A stretch of 64,000 bases of DNA from Cynocephalus volans (Eukaryota > Chordata > Mammalia > Dermoptera > Cynocephalidae): assembly GCF_027409185.1 (NCBI RefSeq), contig NC_084467.1, positions 15,366,501-15,430,500 on the forward strand. The letters run 5' to 3'. The notes under the pieces are model-generated. The model did no database searches and had not been told where the DNA came from. It saw only the letters and a program-made list of their open reading frames with translations. The position numbers were made by a program, and so were the translations under genes. Shown one piece after another: positions 12,340 through 24,755 of the stretch (positions are counted from its first letter, which is position 1; each line of letters opens with the position of its first letter).

Positions 12340-14005
12340 AGAAGGGTTGAGATATTGGGGGACTGACCAGAAACATAAAAGGGAAAATGAATCTTGAGAT
12401 CAGGCATCCAGAATCCTCCAGCTGAGACTGAACCAAAGAGAAATTGGGGAGAATAAATTTTGGGCCATAATCTCCTGGGATCTTAGTTTGCAGGGTGATA
12501 ATCCCCTATTTTCTTTAATATGCTTCGATACTGGCTCTTTTTTATCTCATCTGAAGTGGTCCATAGAAGGTTTTCACAAAACTAGGTCATAACTGTTACT
12601 TGTCAGACAATTGTAAGATGACATCTATTTTAAGGTACATCCAGAGCACAGAGATGTGAAACTAAGGGGAAAGTATGCATTTTACAATAAATGGATCAGG
12701 GTAATTTTTGACTTTACTTTCTTCCTGAGAGTTTGATGATGCGAGAGGGTTCATATTCAAATAGAGGACACGTCGTTATTGGAATTTGTTATGTATTAAA
12801 GTGTCCTTCTGATGTCATTTGAACTCATTGCAGAACTTCTAACAGGCTGTGCTGGATAATGAGGCTAAAATGATTAGAAATTGGGAATAGAATGTGTAAT
12901 GAATTTTCAGCTTTGGGTTTGGGATGGTGCATCAGGATTAGGTTTAGCTGTGAGAGACAGAAACCCAGAATAATGGTGGCCTAAACGAGATGCAAGTTTG
13001 TTTCTGTCTCACAGAAAAGAACCCTGGGAGCAGGCAGCCTTGAGTGTGAAGGTGAGTCCACAGTCGTCAAGGGCAGGGCGTCCTCTACCTCACCGCTCTG
13101 CCATTATATGCGTGGTACCTCGTGGTTCAACATGGTTGCTCGAGTGCCAGCCATGGCGTCCACATTTTATCTTGGAAGAGGGTGTCGGGAGAGGACAGGA
13201 CCCAGGGCCAAGCCTCGGGGAACTGGGGTCCAGTAGAGAAGCCCTGCAATGGAGTTGGAGGAAGAGTGCCCAGTGAGGTGGGAGAAGAACCGGGAGAGTA
13301 CGGGTCAGGAGAGAGACTTGGAGGAGGGACGGTAAGGGGCTCTTTCTGGTTAGGGCCACCATGTTCTTCTCCTGTAGCATGATTCACTCTCTGTTCTTTG
13401 GAAACATTCTATGGAAAGATCCATCCCATTGGAACAGGTGACATTTCTGGTGACCTCATCATTTTTGGTTTTAAAAATTATCTTTCCCTTCATTTCAGTC
13501 ATAATTGTATGTGTCTTTCTCTTCCAGCTATTGCACTCATTGGGCAAATGGAGATAAAAATATTGGGGAAATGCCTCAAAACGCATCATCTGCACAGCAA
13601 ACATCATTCTCTCAAACCTACTCTGTCCTGGATATTCTCCATCTGCCCTCCCAGCTCCGTTCCCCACCCTGCCCCAGGGTCCCAGGAGGCTAATGCATGG
13701 CTGCCGCAACAGGTCCCCTTGCCCTCCAGCCTCCACTGGAGTCTGGCAACAGGAAGGGCCAGCAGGAGAACAGAGGAGGGAGACGAGTGGGGTCAGGGCA
13801 TTTTTCCCCCTGGGCCCTGCCCTAGGGGGAGGGGTGTCACTACAGGCTGCTTATGTCCTTCAACTCAAGGTCACAGCTCCCCGTGTCTCTGTCCTCAACA
13901 CTCTCTGGGTTCCAGCAGCCACTTTTTGCCCTTGACTTTTCAGGCTTGGCAATGGTAACATCGCTTCACTTTTGCATATTCTTTGGGATTTCCCTACACC
14001 TGCCC
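12340..14005. other. Gene-free stretch
   Basis: Several overlapping open frames (for example 13398-13958) exist on both strands because the DNA is GC-rich. None shows a domain, a splice context or similarity that I recognise. Confidence 0.45.
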
Positions 14006-14009
14006 ACAC

Positions 14010-14325
14010 CCTTACCAAATGTCCTCACCGATAAGTGGGAGCTGGAAGGAAGGAAGGAAGGAAGGAAGGAAGGAACAATCACAATAATTAAACTTTCAAA
14101 AAAAAGAGAGAACAAAACTGTAGTTATTAGAGGTGGGAAAGGGGGAGGGGAAAGGAGTTCATGAGAAACTAGTTAAGGGTTACACAGATTAATTATGTTT
14201 TGTAAACATGAGTATACTAGTTATCCTGATTTGATCACCATATATTGTACACGTGTATCGGTATTCTGTTCTGTACCCCACAAATGTGTACAATCAATAT
14301 AAATAAATAAATGAATAAATAAAAG
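14010..14325 (+). mobile_element. L1 3' end with A-rich tail
   Basis: The end of an L1 3' UTR in plus orientation: GATAAGTGGGAGCT at the start, then GAGAACAAAAC, GTACCCCACAAATGTGTACAA, and a tail of AAATAAATAAATGAATAAAT. A (GGAA)n run interrupts it. Confidence 0.75.
14044..14075. repeat. (GGAA)n microsatellite
   Basis: About eight GGAA tetranucleotides inside the L1 3' end. Confidence 0.92.
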
Positions 14326-14439
14326 TCCCTTGGTTAAAGTCTCCCAGAGGTACCCAGGTTGAAGGGGTCACCTCTTTCCGTCAGGAGCTTGACGGATACA
14401 CACACGGCAATCAATCAGTCTCAGTCCCAGAACTTCACC

Positions 14440-15865
14440 ACAATGGCTCTTCCACAGGTCACCAGTGACCACCACACTGTTAGTCCAGTGGCTAATCCTC
14501 AGCTCTCATCTTGGTGAGCCCATGGGCAGCATGTGCCACTCCGATCCTTCCGTCTCCTTGACCCATTGTCGTTCCCTGTCTTTGCTTCCAGGACCTCGCA
14601 CTCTCCCTGTTTCCCTCCTACCTCCCTGGCTGCTCCTTCTCAGTCTCCTCTGGGGCTCCTCCTCGATTTCCTTCCAGCCTCTTCCCACTGTGATGCTCCA
14701 GGGCTGTCTCTGGACCTTCGTCTTTGCATACTCTCTTGGTGATGTCGTCAACTCTCATGGCTTTAAACACCATCCCTTGGCTCAGACCTCCCCAATTTAC
14801 CTGTGCAGCCCAGAGAGCTTGAGATGCATTTATTCAGCTGCCTGCTTGGCCTCTCGTTTGGATGTCTGGCCAGCGTCTCACAGTCTACACGGCTGGACGT
14901 GGACTTGGGACCTGCCCCCACTGAACTGCTTCCCTCTTTTTCGTGGTGCAGCGGGCGGCAGTTTCTACCTGCAGTTGACAGGCTAAAAACCGTGGAGTTG
15001 TCCTTGACTCTTCTCTTTCTTTCACAGCCTGTATCCAATCTGTCAGCAGGTCCTGTTGGCTCTCCCTTCAAATTATGGGCAGAAACTGACCACTTCTCTC
15101 CACCTCCACGGCCGCCACCTTGTCATCCTGCACTCACGTTGCTGCAGAAAACTCCTTCCTCCTTGCTCCTGCCTTGCCTTCCTGGAGTCTCTTCTCAACA
15201 CATCAGCTGCAGCGATTGTGGAAAGCGTAAGTCACATCATCTCACTGTGCTCCAATCGTTGCAGGGGTCCCCACCTTTGACCTTTGTCAGACAAAAAGAC
15301 AAAGTCTTATAGTGATGGATAAGGCTCCACGTGGCCTCACACCGTGTTTTCTCTCCCTGTCGCGTTCTCCTGCTCGCTCTGCTCCAGCCACTCTGGTCTC
15401 CTGGCTGGATCTCAAACATGCCAGGCACATGCCTGCTTCGGACACTTGGCCCTGGTTGTTCCTTCTGCCTGACAGGCTCTTTCTCCAGATATCTGTGTGG
15501 CTGACACCCGCACATCGATGTCCTTCAATTCTTTGTTCAAATGTCACTTTCTCAATAAGACCCATCCTGACCACCCTGTTTACAATCACGACCTCCCCCA
15601 CCCCACTCCTGTTCCTCTTAACCTGCTGTACTTTGTCTTTTTTCCATAGCATCTATCACCATTTAATATATTACAGAATTTACTTATTTATTATGTTTGT
15701 TGTTTAATAACTGTCTTCCCCTGCTCCCCACACTCGCCAACACCCCAGGGAAGGGATCTTGGCCAGACATTTATTTTATCTGATATATTCTGAGTACCTG
15801 GAAAAGTGCTGGTACACACAGTAGGTGTGCAATACATTTTATTGAAGGAAAGAACCTAGTAGGTC
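14440..15865 (+). mobile_element. L2 LINE, long fragment
   Basis: An extended L2 copy covering the end of its ORF and its 3' UTR. Recognisable pieces in order: a TTCTCAGTCTCCT segment (about 14635), CATGGCTTTAAACACCATC (about 14757), GGAGTTGTCCTTGACTC (about 14993), the CCTGCTTCGGACACTTGG region (about 15430), and the tail GTAGGTGTGCAATACATTTTATTGAAGGAA (about 15822, written here only in part as a landmark). It produces several long but meaningless open frames on both strands. Confidence 0.65.
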
Positions 15866-15951
15866 TAATTCTACTCCCTGTGTGTATCTAGTCAAGTGTG
15901 TGTGGGACAGAAACAGAAACCGACCATGTTAGGCCTCAAAGAAACCATCAA

Positions 15952-15979
15952 TCAATCAATCAATCAAAAAAAAAAAAAA
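15952..15979. repeat. (CAAT)n followed by an A run
   Basis: A short CAAT repeat followed by about 13 A residues; it may be the tail of an unassigned retroposon. Confidence 0.8.
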
Positions 15980-17255
15980 GAAAAAGAAGGAATAGTACAG
16001 GCTTGGTCTACAACACAATAAAAAACAGTAGAAAACTAATAATTGAAGAAAGAAAATCCCCCAGCCACTTGGAAAGGCAACTCTCCTGAACAACTCATAT
16101 AAATAAGACAGTTAATACTGCAGAATGTTGAGAATATAATAATGAAAACATAACATTTTGGCCTCAAAGGTTATGGATTAAACTGTACCCCACTGAACAC
16201 CAAACCCGACCCCATTCTGCCTCTTCTTCCCTGGTCGCCATTGGTTTCATTCTGGCCTCAAATTATGGTCTGAGGGAGGAGGCTTGCTGATTCCCAGAAC
16301 TCCTGAGCAGGTGCCTTTTTTAAGTCCCCCAAAGATGTCACCTCCCCAGCAGACAGTGTCCATGCATCCGCCCCTACCTCCTTGTCCCTGAGTGAGGGGG
16401 CAGGTGAGGTCCTCTCTGGCCTGGCTCCAAGCATGCCTGCTTGTCTGGCCCTGGTACTTTCTGTCTTGGGCCTGGGTGGGTTTCCCCAGTTCTTCGAGGA
16501 GGTGGTGGAGGAGGAACGAACCTGGCTGTGCAGTAGGACAGAGGCGGTAGTTGAGGTGGGAGCCCGGAGAATTCACCACTCCCAACTTCAGGGGAGGTGA
16601 GGTTCAGTGTCCGGCTGAACTTGGTACCGTGGCAGGCGATTGGCAGGCTCACCCCCGGGCATGGTGTAATTCTTCGGAAGTTATCAGTGAGACCCTGTCT
16701 CTGAGTGGCCAGTTCAGGGATCTCTGCCGGTGTCGACGCCGTCTTCTTTCACACGTGCTGTTCTGAGTGGCCATCACCAGCCACTGAGCCATTAGGTGTC
16801 GGCCCCCCAGCTCCACTGTGCACAGGTAAGGCACTTTCTGTGAGGTGTCACTTCTCTCATCGCTCTTGCTGCCCCCCTGCCTTGCCCATTCGAGTAGCGA
16901 CCTGGTCCCGAGTGTTGTCCCACCACCACGAGCCATCCTCTTCACTTTCCTTGCTCTGATGCTTGATGACCCTGGTTCTCTCTTTTTCCACCCAAGTCAA
17001 CTGCCACACGACATTGAGGGTGCTGGGGACCTCGGGCCTCTGGAGTACTTGAGAGCAGAGCAGGGACATTCCTGGTCCTGTGGGCTCTCACCTGCCTCGC
17101 TGGACTTGTCCTGGGAGCCCAGAAACCCGGCTTCTGCTTCCTTGGCAGCTTCTCCTGCCCAAGGCCTGCTCCAGCGCAAGCTGCCAATCAAGTGCAGGCC
17201 CCTCCCACCTCCTTCCTGGCCCTCCAGAATCTCCATAATCCACCTTTGTGGGCCA
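15980..17255. other. Gene-free stretch
   Basis: No gene is supported. A 218-residue frame (16845-17501) runs through GC-rich DNA and into the LTR that follows, and it shows no domain. Confidence 0.45.
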
Positions 17256-17257
17256 GT

Positions 17258-17755
17258 CTCTGTCTTAGTTTCCTATAACTGTGCTGACGAATTACTGCAA
17301 ATTTGGTGGCTTCTAAGGAAAACATGTTTGTTCTCTTACAGCTCTGGAGGTCAGAAGACCAAAATCAATTTCCGCATGTGCAAATCAAGGAGGAGGCAGG
17401 GCCGAGCTCTGTTTGGAGGCTGCGGAGTACGGGTGGTTTCTTGCCTTTCCACTTTCTACAGTGGCAGTCCCTGGCTAATGGCCCCGTTCCTCCATCTGTA
17501 AAGCCAGCAGTGTGGCATCTCGCTTCAGTGGTCACATTGCTTTCTTTTGTGTGGTAAAATCTCACTTTGCCTCCCTCCATCTTATAACAATGGACACTTT
17601 GTGATTACATTTAGGGCCCACGGGGATACTGCAGGATAATCTCCCCATCTCAGATTCCTTAATCTAATCACACCTGCAAAGTCTCTTTTGCCACAGAAGG
17701 TAACATTTGCAGGGTTTAGGACCTGGGTACTTTTAGGATATTCAGCCCACTACAG
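17258..17755 (-). mobile_element. MaLR-type LTR (MLT1/MST-like)
   Basis: On the plus strand it begins TTAGTTTCCTATAACTGTG, contains TTACAGCTCTGGAGGTCAGA, then TGTGATTACATTTAGGGCCC, AGGATAATCTCCCCATCTCA, and ends near 17755. This is the reversed layout of a mammalian MaLR LTR. The subfamily is not assigned. Confidence 0.6.
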
Positions 17756-20700
17756 TCTCCATTGTTGTGACTTCTCCTTTGAGGAGGAGGGCTTTTCTTC
17801 CCTGAGACCTGCCCTACATCTTCCGTGCTTCCCAAGCTGTCCAAACCTGGGGGTGCCCAGGACAGGCTGTGCTGCTGTCCTTTTTCTGTGTGCGGCTATG
17901 AACCCAGGCCCCTGTATGGGTGAAGTCTGCTCTCACGTTGGTCGAGACCCTCCCACCAGCTCCAGCACACCACATTCTCAGACCTTTCCCCCTTGCTCCA
18001 GCCTTCTTGTAAACATTCCCTGCTGCAGGGGGAAGCTCCAGTCTTCACAGGATCCCTTCTGCCCCTGAAACCCCATGTAGGGACCGTCCTGAGCAGAGTT
18101 TGGGGATTACCCTTCTTAATCAATTCAGACTGTAAAGCAGAACCCCTGCTCCTGGAGGAGGCATCCATTCTGCAACTTTCCCTGCTCCCAGGGGCTCCCC
18201 TGCTATCTCCACACCTGGCCCTCTGCTCTTTCTGTCTTGCTGAGGGTCATCGGGATCCTCACCGGCCTTGGCCTCTCCTGCTCACAGTTTGGATGTTGTA
18301 CTAGGGAGATGCTGGCCCATTTCTACAGGTGCTTTGATTTGGACGTGGCTGGGTTCCACTCAGCAGTTCCCAGAGTGCTGCTCATGGACACCTCCTCAGC
18401 CTCCCTCCTTCCTTTCCTTGCACCCAATTCCAGCCTCCAGTGCTCCTTGTGGAGGAGGCCACACAGCACGTGTCCCTCTGTGTCTGAGGCTGGCACTATC
18501 CCGTGGGAGCGGCCGTGGATGTTTGTGCACCTCTGAGTGGAACATGCATGAGATAGATCAATCTCTCATGCTGCTGCTGATATCCTCGCGTGAAATAACC
18601 TATGTCTGTTGTGCCAGATATTCTCTCCCCACAAAGGCTGAGTGAGAGGAGTGAAGTGAAAGAGGTCACAGACGCGCACCCTCTGTCAACCAGCTCCCCT
18701 CGGTCCAACCGTGTTAGGGGCTCCCCCGCCGACCCCCGGGGAGGAGTGGGGTTGCACGTAGTTCTCACAAAAAGTCCAGAGGTGCTCTTGTCCTTTCCAA
18801 ATAAGAAAGTGACGCTCAGAGAAGTTAAGTAGCTTGCTCCGGATGGTGCAGCTGGTAAGTGGCAGCACCGGAATATGAGAAGTCCATTTGCTCTTTACCA
18901 CTCTGCACCGTTTTTGTGAAGTGAGAGAATGTAGGGTTGAAAAACACAAAGACTACAGCAAAAAGGCCACAGTCCTAGAGGACAGAACTCCATCTTTCTG
19001 GCATGGAGGCGAGAGAGAGAGACCTGCTGTGGAGTGGCAGGTTCAGAGGGTTCCGTGAGGGGCCCTGTCATTTTGTGAGAGTGACCCTGCCTGAGTTAGG
19101 GCTCTTTGATTGCAAATGACAGCAATCATTTAGGATGTAGTTAGAACTACACACTCCCAGGTTCAGGTCTGTAAAACAGAGAGCTCCTTCCAAGTCCTTG
19201 GAACAAACGTCCAGGTCTGACGGTCATTGGCCCACTGGCTCATGAGCCTACACCTGAGCCAGGGGTGTGGCCTCAGGCTTGGGGAACAGACTCCTCCCCT
19301 GGGGGTGGAGCTCCACCAAAGCAGTTGGAGGGAGGGAGGGTGTTCTCAGAGGGGGTTGGGGGCACCCAGAGTGAACGGATGGTGGGGAGATGATCAGTAC
19401 AAGCCGGGTCCCAGTCATCGGGGTCTTGGGCTTCCAGGCACAGTGAAGGTCCCCATGTGGAAGGAGCAGCAGGAGCAGGCATGGGCAGCCCAGCAGAGAG
19501 CATGTCTCAGTGCCCAGTCTACTCACTTGACAAATGGGGAAACTGAGGTGCCGAAAATGAAAGCGACTGACTTAGAGCTCTAGAGCTGCTTCGTAGCAGA
19601 GTTAAGATAAGAACCCAGGGATCCTAACTCTCAATCCATTATACCTCCCTGCCTCTTATTTAAGGGTAGTGGTTTTGGGGGGAATGCCCAGCTCTCCTGT
19701 TAATCCATATAGTACCTCTTTGTCCCTGAGTGACAGGGACTAGACAGATTCTCCCCAGTTCTTCCAGGAGGTGGTGGGGGATGGATGAACCTGTGTGTGG
19801 TGGGGGCTCAGCTGCTCTCACACTGAGCTCAGCTGTGCTTTGAGAGTACCTGGGCAGGGAGACAGAGTGACAGGCTAGGGCTAATTCCTGGTGGGGTTTG
19901 GCCATCTGGTTTTTTGGAGGATGGTCTGGAGTCTGGAGAAGGTGGCAGTGATTTGCCTCATGATGCCTGGGTCTCAGCCTGCTAAGTGTAGGAGTCCACC
20001 CCTACCCCTGCAATCAATCACACGTGGTCACCTTCTCATTCCCCCTCCCTGCCCCCATATGCCAGGAAGGCAGTGTTGGAGGTGGGGTCCCATCCCACCT
20101 CTTCTGGCTGCCATGTGGAGGACCTGAGTTGGCCAGCAAAGTGGGGTGATGATTTGGGGAGGAGGAAGGAAAGGGAGGCTCACTGTCTCTGAGGCTGAGT
20201 CAACCTGCAGCCTGCTCAGGCCAGATCTCCTGTGTCAGGAGAGATTAAGCCAAGAAAGGGCTTCAAATTCCAGGGAGTCTGAAGTTCCAGCAACCTCAGA
20301 GGTGGGTCAGCCGGGCTGTCTGGGACTGTGAGCTCCACACTGGTGTATGTGTGTGTGTGAGAGTGGGGGCAGGGGTGGTGAGGGAGTCCTGGGGGTCTGT
20401 GAGTGTTTGTGATGCTATATGCAATAGTGTGTGGGGGTCTGGTTAGCTGTGTGAGATTGCATGCACGTGTGCACGCATGTGCGTGTATGTGCACTGTCCA
20501 GGAGGCCCAGTGGGTATCGTTGTGGTTCCCTGCATAACTCTGCACATGCTTATGAACCTGTGGCAGTCTAGGTTACAGGGTGTAGGAATGTGTGTATTTG
20601 TGGGGCAGGAGGGTAAGGTACCCTGGGTTCAGCCCCGAGGTAGATGGCCCTGCATGCCTCTTCCGCATCCCTGCATCTGTGACTTGCTCGTCCTTCCTGT

Positions 20701-20790
20701 GCAAACACCACTCTCGGGACCCTTTCTCCAAGGCCAGCCCAGGGCAGGGGTCTCTTGGTGATGGTGGTTTCTACAGCGCTGCGCTTCTGT
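17756..20790. other. Gene-free stretch upstream of the PLA2G2 pseudogene
   Basis: No gene is supported. Segments at about 18785-18915 and 19505-19650 read like MIR cores (AGAAAGTGACGCTCAGAGAAG; AAATGGGGAAACTGAGG). A TG-rich stretch lies at about 20340-20500. I could not identify a promoter or first exon for the pseudogene. Confidence 0.5.
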
Positions 20791-21284
20791 CTCCCAGCGG
20801 CCCCTGCATGAAGACGCTCTTGTTGGTGGTGGTGGTGATGATCTGCAGTAAGAACTGACACTGGCCTCCGACCCCCACCCCATCTCAGCACCCCGGGAAG
20901 CTATGAAGAGGGTGGTGGCTGATCAGGGTGGTGAGGGAGATGCTAGGGTCTCATCTGTCTCTTTTAGGCCTGCAGCCAGTATGTGGGAACATACTAGACT
21001 TCTAAAATATCATCAGAAAAGTGACTGGCAAGGTGGCCTTTTGGCGTTAGGGCTTCTACGGCTGATACTGTGGCTTGGGAGGAAAAGGAGAGCACAGAGA
21101 CAGGACAGACTGGTGAGGCCACCCTGCCCTTCCTCCCTAGGAGCAGCCAGGGTCTCAGGGAACAGTCCCATGGTGGGGGTGCTGTGGGGTGGGGGCAGCC
21201 CACAGCAACATAGACCCCTGAGAATACCCAGCTGGAGGTGCCTTTTATAGACCACTGGGTCTACCCCAGTACACACCCATCATG

Positions 21285-21395
21285 CAGCTGGGAGCCTAAA
21301 GCTCTGAGAGGAGAAGGGACCTGCTCAGGGCCACAGAGCAGTTAAGTGACAGATATGGAACTTGATTTCAGGTGTCCTGAGCCTGATGCAGTTCC
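21285..21395. mobile_element. MIR-like fragment
   Basis: The text CTGAGAGGAGAAGGGACCTG followed by GGCCACAGAGCAGTTAAGTG resembles the MIR core. It lies in intron 2 of the PLA2G2 pseudogene. Confidence 0.5.
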
Positions 21396-21429
21396 CTTGT
21401 CTTATACCCAGCAGGTTCTTTGTCCTGTT

Positions 21430-21690
21430 TCCGTCATTCTCCCAGGAAACTCTCTCATCCATCCAGTCATTCAACAATCAGTGGTTGAGCACCTGCTGTG
21501 TACCAGACACTGCTCTAGGCACTGAGGATACAGCAGTGAGCAGCAATCCCTGCCCTTGGGGATGTGACATTCTAGTGGGTGTCTAAATGCAGAGGGAAGC
21601 TACCTCATGTTATCAGTTTTCTGGCCCTTTATTCATCCAATAAACACTTGATGATACTGCCCTGTGCTGGACACTGAAGATACAGAGGGG
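21430..21690 (+). mobile_element. L2 LINE 3' end fragments
   Basis: Two L2-like pieces: TTGAGCACCTGCTGTGTACC followed by CACTGCTCTAGGCACTGAGG at about 21485-21540, and a second start at about 21630 (TTCATCCAATAAACACTTGA). They lie in the pseudogene's second intron. Confidence 0.55.
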
Positions 21691-21715
21691 CCTGAGATGT
21701 GGCGAAGTTTAGATT

Positions 21716-21925
21716 CTGGACACACACTGTCCCATGTAGCAGACACTAGCCACAGGTGGCTGTTTACATTAAAATTAAATAAAATTTAAAATTTAGTTCC
21801 TCAATCATACTAGCCACAGTTCAAGTGCTCAAGTCACCTGTGGCCAGTGGCTACCCTATTGGGCAATGCAGATATAGAATATGTCCATCACCACAGAAAG
21901 TTCTATGGGGATGTGCTAGTCTAAA
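21716..21925. mobile_element. Non-autonomous hAT-like DNA transposon
   Basis: The internal palindromic layout (CTAGCCACAGGTGGCT ... CACCTGTGGCCAGTGGCTAC) and the AT-rich centre match a common mammalian MER element. The family is not named. Confidence 0.5.
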
Positions 21926-24396
21926 CCATTCCAAAAAGACTAACTCTATGGCAGGGGTTGGCTGGGTGGGGAGAGGGAGCAGAGAGCCATGGGGATCTGG
22001 AGTTGGCCCCTGGGAAGCTGTGCTGAGCAGGGCTCCTCTCCCAGCTGCTGTTTCAGACATGGCTGTTGTTGTAGCAACCTGGAAGCAAGTGGGTGCCAGC
22101 CAAAATCCTGAAATACCACTTCAGCTACAATTCAAGCTCTGTCATATGTGGTAAGAGAGAGTCCATTCAACTTCGTCATTCATTCTGGGCACATTGGCCG
22201 AACCTCTACTATATTCTCTTTCTTTTGCTGACTCCTAGGTGGAGAGAGGTAAAGTAGACACAGCCCATGTCCTCAAGGAACCCAGTCTAGTGTGGGGTTC
22301 TAGACCCAACCCCCAGGTAAGTTGTAACAAAGTGCTGGGTGCATATGGGAAAGCACATGATGCTGTGGGAGAAGAGAGGATGGTCTTCAAACCCTGTTTG
22401 GGGGCATTCAGGAAGCCTTCTTGGAGGAGGAGACTCCCGACAACTGATTTCAGATGGTTGAGATTTCCAGGCTGGGCTGACAGCATGTGCAAAGACAAGG
22501 AGGTTAGGAGAAACAGTCCTCTTGACCAGAGTGGAGAGTATGGTAGGGGGTGCACAGACAAAGCTGAGGCCCAAGAGGCCAAGTCATTGACCTTGGAGGT
22601 CCCAGGACGAGGTTTGGTTCTCATCCTTGAGGTGCTAAGGAGTTTCTGAAGGAATTTAAGCAAGGGATGACCTGGGACTAGGTGGGGCGTGCTGGGGGGG
22701 AGGGGGCAGAGGTGACTGAGAAGCTAGTGTAAAAGTCCAGGGGAGAGATACAGTGCACAGAACTGAGGCGATGGTGGTGGGAATGGAGGGGAAGGGGCCT
22801 GACAGAGGCTCAGCAGGTGGAACCAGAGGGGGGTTAAGGTGATGAGTATGTTTTCAGCTTAGGCAGCTGGGCAGAGATTGGGTGCCTCCAGCCAAGACAA
22901 GGACCATGGGAAGAGGTCTTAGATGGATAGAGCTGGGGGTTGGGTGGGCAGCATGAGCTCTGGTTGGAACATGTTGAGTGCAGCACCCAGGGGAGCTGTC
23001 CAGAGACAGCTGGGGAATGCACCTGCAGCTCAGGAGAGGGGCTGGGCTGGGGGCCTGGATCGGAGAGTCATCCACTGAGAGTTGAAAGAAATGGCCCATT
23101 TGATGATGTTTAAGGGCCCAGAAAGGAGCAGAGAAGAAGCAATCAGGAGAGTGGGAGCCACGCAGGAGAGCAACAGGTGGAGGGTCTCAAGAAGCTGGAG
23201 GTGATTCATTCGTAGTGGGACAAATAACAGTGTGACCTGGGGGATGATGGTGGAAAAGCGCTCTTGGACTTAGAGAGCTGGAAGCCAGGAGGAGCCTGGC
23301 GAGCGCGGCTTCACGGAGTGGTGCAGATAAAGCTGGGTTGCTGCGGATCAGGACTGAGGGGAGGTGAGGAAACAGAGGCGGACACTTTTTCTTGAATAAA
23401 TTCCATTGTGAAGGGACGAAGAGACACTGGGAGGTTGCTGGAGGAGTCTGCTCAGTCTGAGATAGATAATTTAGGGTCCCCAGGTATGTAGTTCTGAGCT
23501 AGGTCTTGAGGGTCTGCTCCCAAATCTCTAGGGCCTCCTGCATCAGACTGAAGCTCTCCCAGTTCAGGGACTGTGTTGGCTGAGGGTGTGGATCACCAGA
23601 TTAAGAGCCCTTCAGACCAGGGGATGCCTCCGATCAGACTGGGAACCCCCCAAAAGTTGCAGCTTGTGTCTTCACCACCAGACTCTGGGATTCTTGGAAA
23701 CAGACTGTCTCCTCCACTGGACTGAGAGCTCCTTGAAGGGTCTCCTTCATCAAAGTGAGAGCTCCCTGTAGCCAGGGATTGTGTTGCTTTGCATTTGTTT
23801 GGGAGGCCCCAAGGGGAGGTACTGGGTGTCCCAATACTGTTCTGGAGACCCCAGAAGCAGGCCCCAGTCTCCTCCTCCCCTGTACCTCCTCAAGGTGTCC
23901 AGCAATAGAAGCCAACCTTGTGTCTCTCCCCTTTCCTCTTGTCTGTTTCTCATGGTTTCAGAAAAGGGTGGCTTCTGCCAGGAGGTAGCCTGCCACTGTG
24001 ACCGGGAGGCTGCCTACTGTTTCCTTGGCAACCACAACACCTACAACAAAACAGTGTGCACCTACCCCGAGTCCTTGTGCGACAGGCTGGTTCCCCAATG
24101 CTGAGCGCCCCTCTTCTCTCCAGCCTTTTCCCAGATGGAGGGCTTCCTCTTCCCTACCTGCTCGTCCTTGCACTGTGCACCCTCCCTACCCCCAGCCTCT
24201 CCATCCAGGGGTAGGATGTGGCCCCACCCAAAAACAGAACAGCCAAAGCCAGGCTGAACCCAGATTACCTGCCCCAGGGCCCTGCCTCCTCGGCGGTGGT
24301 GGAGGTGGGTGGGAGGCTTTCTGGATGGGGCCTCAGTCCTGCCACTGTTTCTAGATCCACTCCCTTAGCCACCAGTCATGTCTCACTTGTCTTTGA

Positions 24397-24402
24397 AATA
24401 AA
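24397..24402 (+). promoter_or_regulatory. Polyadenylation signal of the PLA2G2 pseudogene
   Basis: An AATAAA hexamer lies 293 bases after the stop codon of the last exon, a distance like that of the PLA2G2A signal (294 bases) on the other strand. Confidence 0.6.
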
Positions 24403-24755
24403 CCAGCCCCACTGCTGATTGTGCAAGGGCACGAAAATGTGTGAGAGGTGTGTCAAGCGTATGCATTTCTGGATAAGGGGGAGTGTTCATTCATTCATTC
24501 ACTTATTCATTCTGTAAATATTTACTCCAGAAAAGGCTACAGTGAGGCCCTGTTCTGGAAGCTCAGGATTCAGCAGGGAGCAAGACAGCCAAGAATAGAA
24601 TTCCCCTTGGCCTGCTTCACTGCAGCCGCTCTGGCTGCCTTGCTGTTCCTGGAACAAGATAAACTTGTTCCAATCTCAAAGCCTAGAATGTTCTTTCACA
24701 GTCGCTTCTTCTCTCTGAGCTTCCAGCTGAACGAACAATCACTCGTCCATGATTG
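24403..24755. other. Gene-free stretch after the pseudogene
   Basis: No gene. A short ATTC-type run (24487-24510) precedes L2-like text (TGTAAATATTTACTCCAG). Confidence 0.45.

Larger units (their letters stand above)
20798..24402 (+). pseudogene. PLA2G2-family secreted phospholipase A2 pseudogene
   Basis: This is an unprocessed pseudogene of a group II secreted phospholipase A2, a calcium-dependent enzyme that cleaves the sn-2 ester of phospholipids. Coding exons are 20808-20847, 20968-21112, 22045-22150 and 23962-24104; lengths of 40, 145, 106 and 143 nt match PLA2G2A (40, 145, 107, 143). All introns keep GT-AG ends, and ten 5' UTR bases precede the ATG in both genes. Exon 1 encodes the signal peptide start MKTLLLVVVVMIC. 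Exon 2 aligns residue for residue with PLA2G2A but has three stops (TAA at 21003, TAG at 21048, TGA at 21063), the last replacing a calcium-loop Cys. Exon 3 lacks one base near 22103-22112; His48 is kept, Asp49 is Gly and Tyr52 is Cys. Exon 4 is open and keeps the CDR motif with Asp99 and a full Cys pattern. The subgroup is unclear; no processed-copy features are seen. Confidence 0.93.

Noticed and set aside
13398..13958. 186-residue open frame as a gene
   Set aside because: Low-complexity Pro/Ser-rich translation, overlapped by frames on both strands, with no conserved motif.
16845..17501. 218-residue open frame as a gene
   Set aside because: It crosses from GC-rich unique DNA into a MaLR LTR and shows no family similarity or splice context.
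20808..24104. Functional PLA2G2 gene using selenocysteine or readthrough at TGA
   Set aside because: There are also TAA and TAG stops, a frameshift, and loss of Asp49; no readthrough model rescues catalysis.
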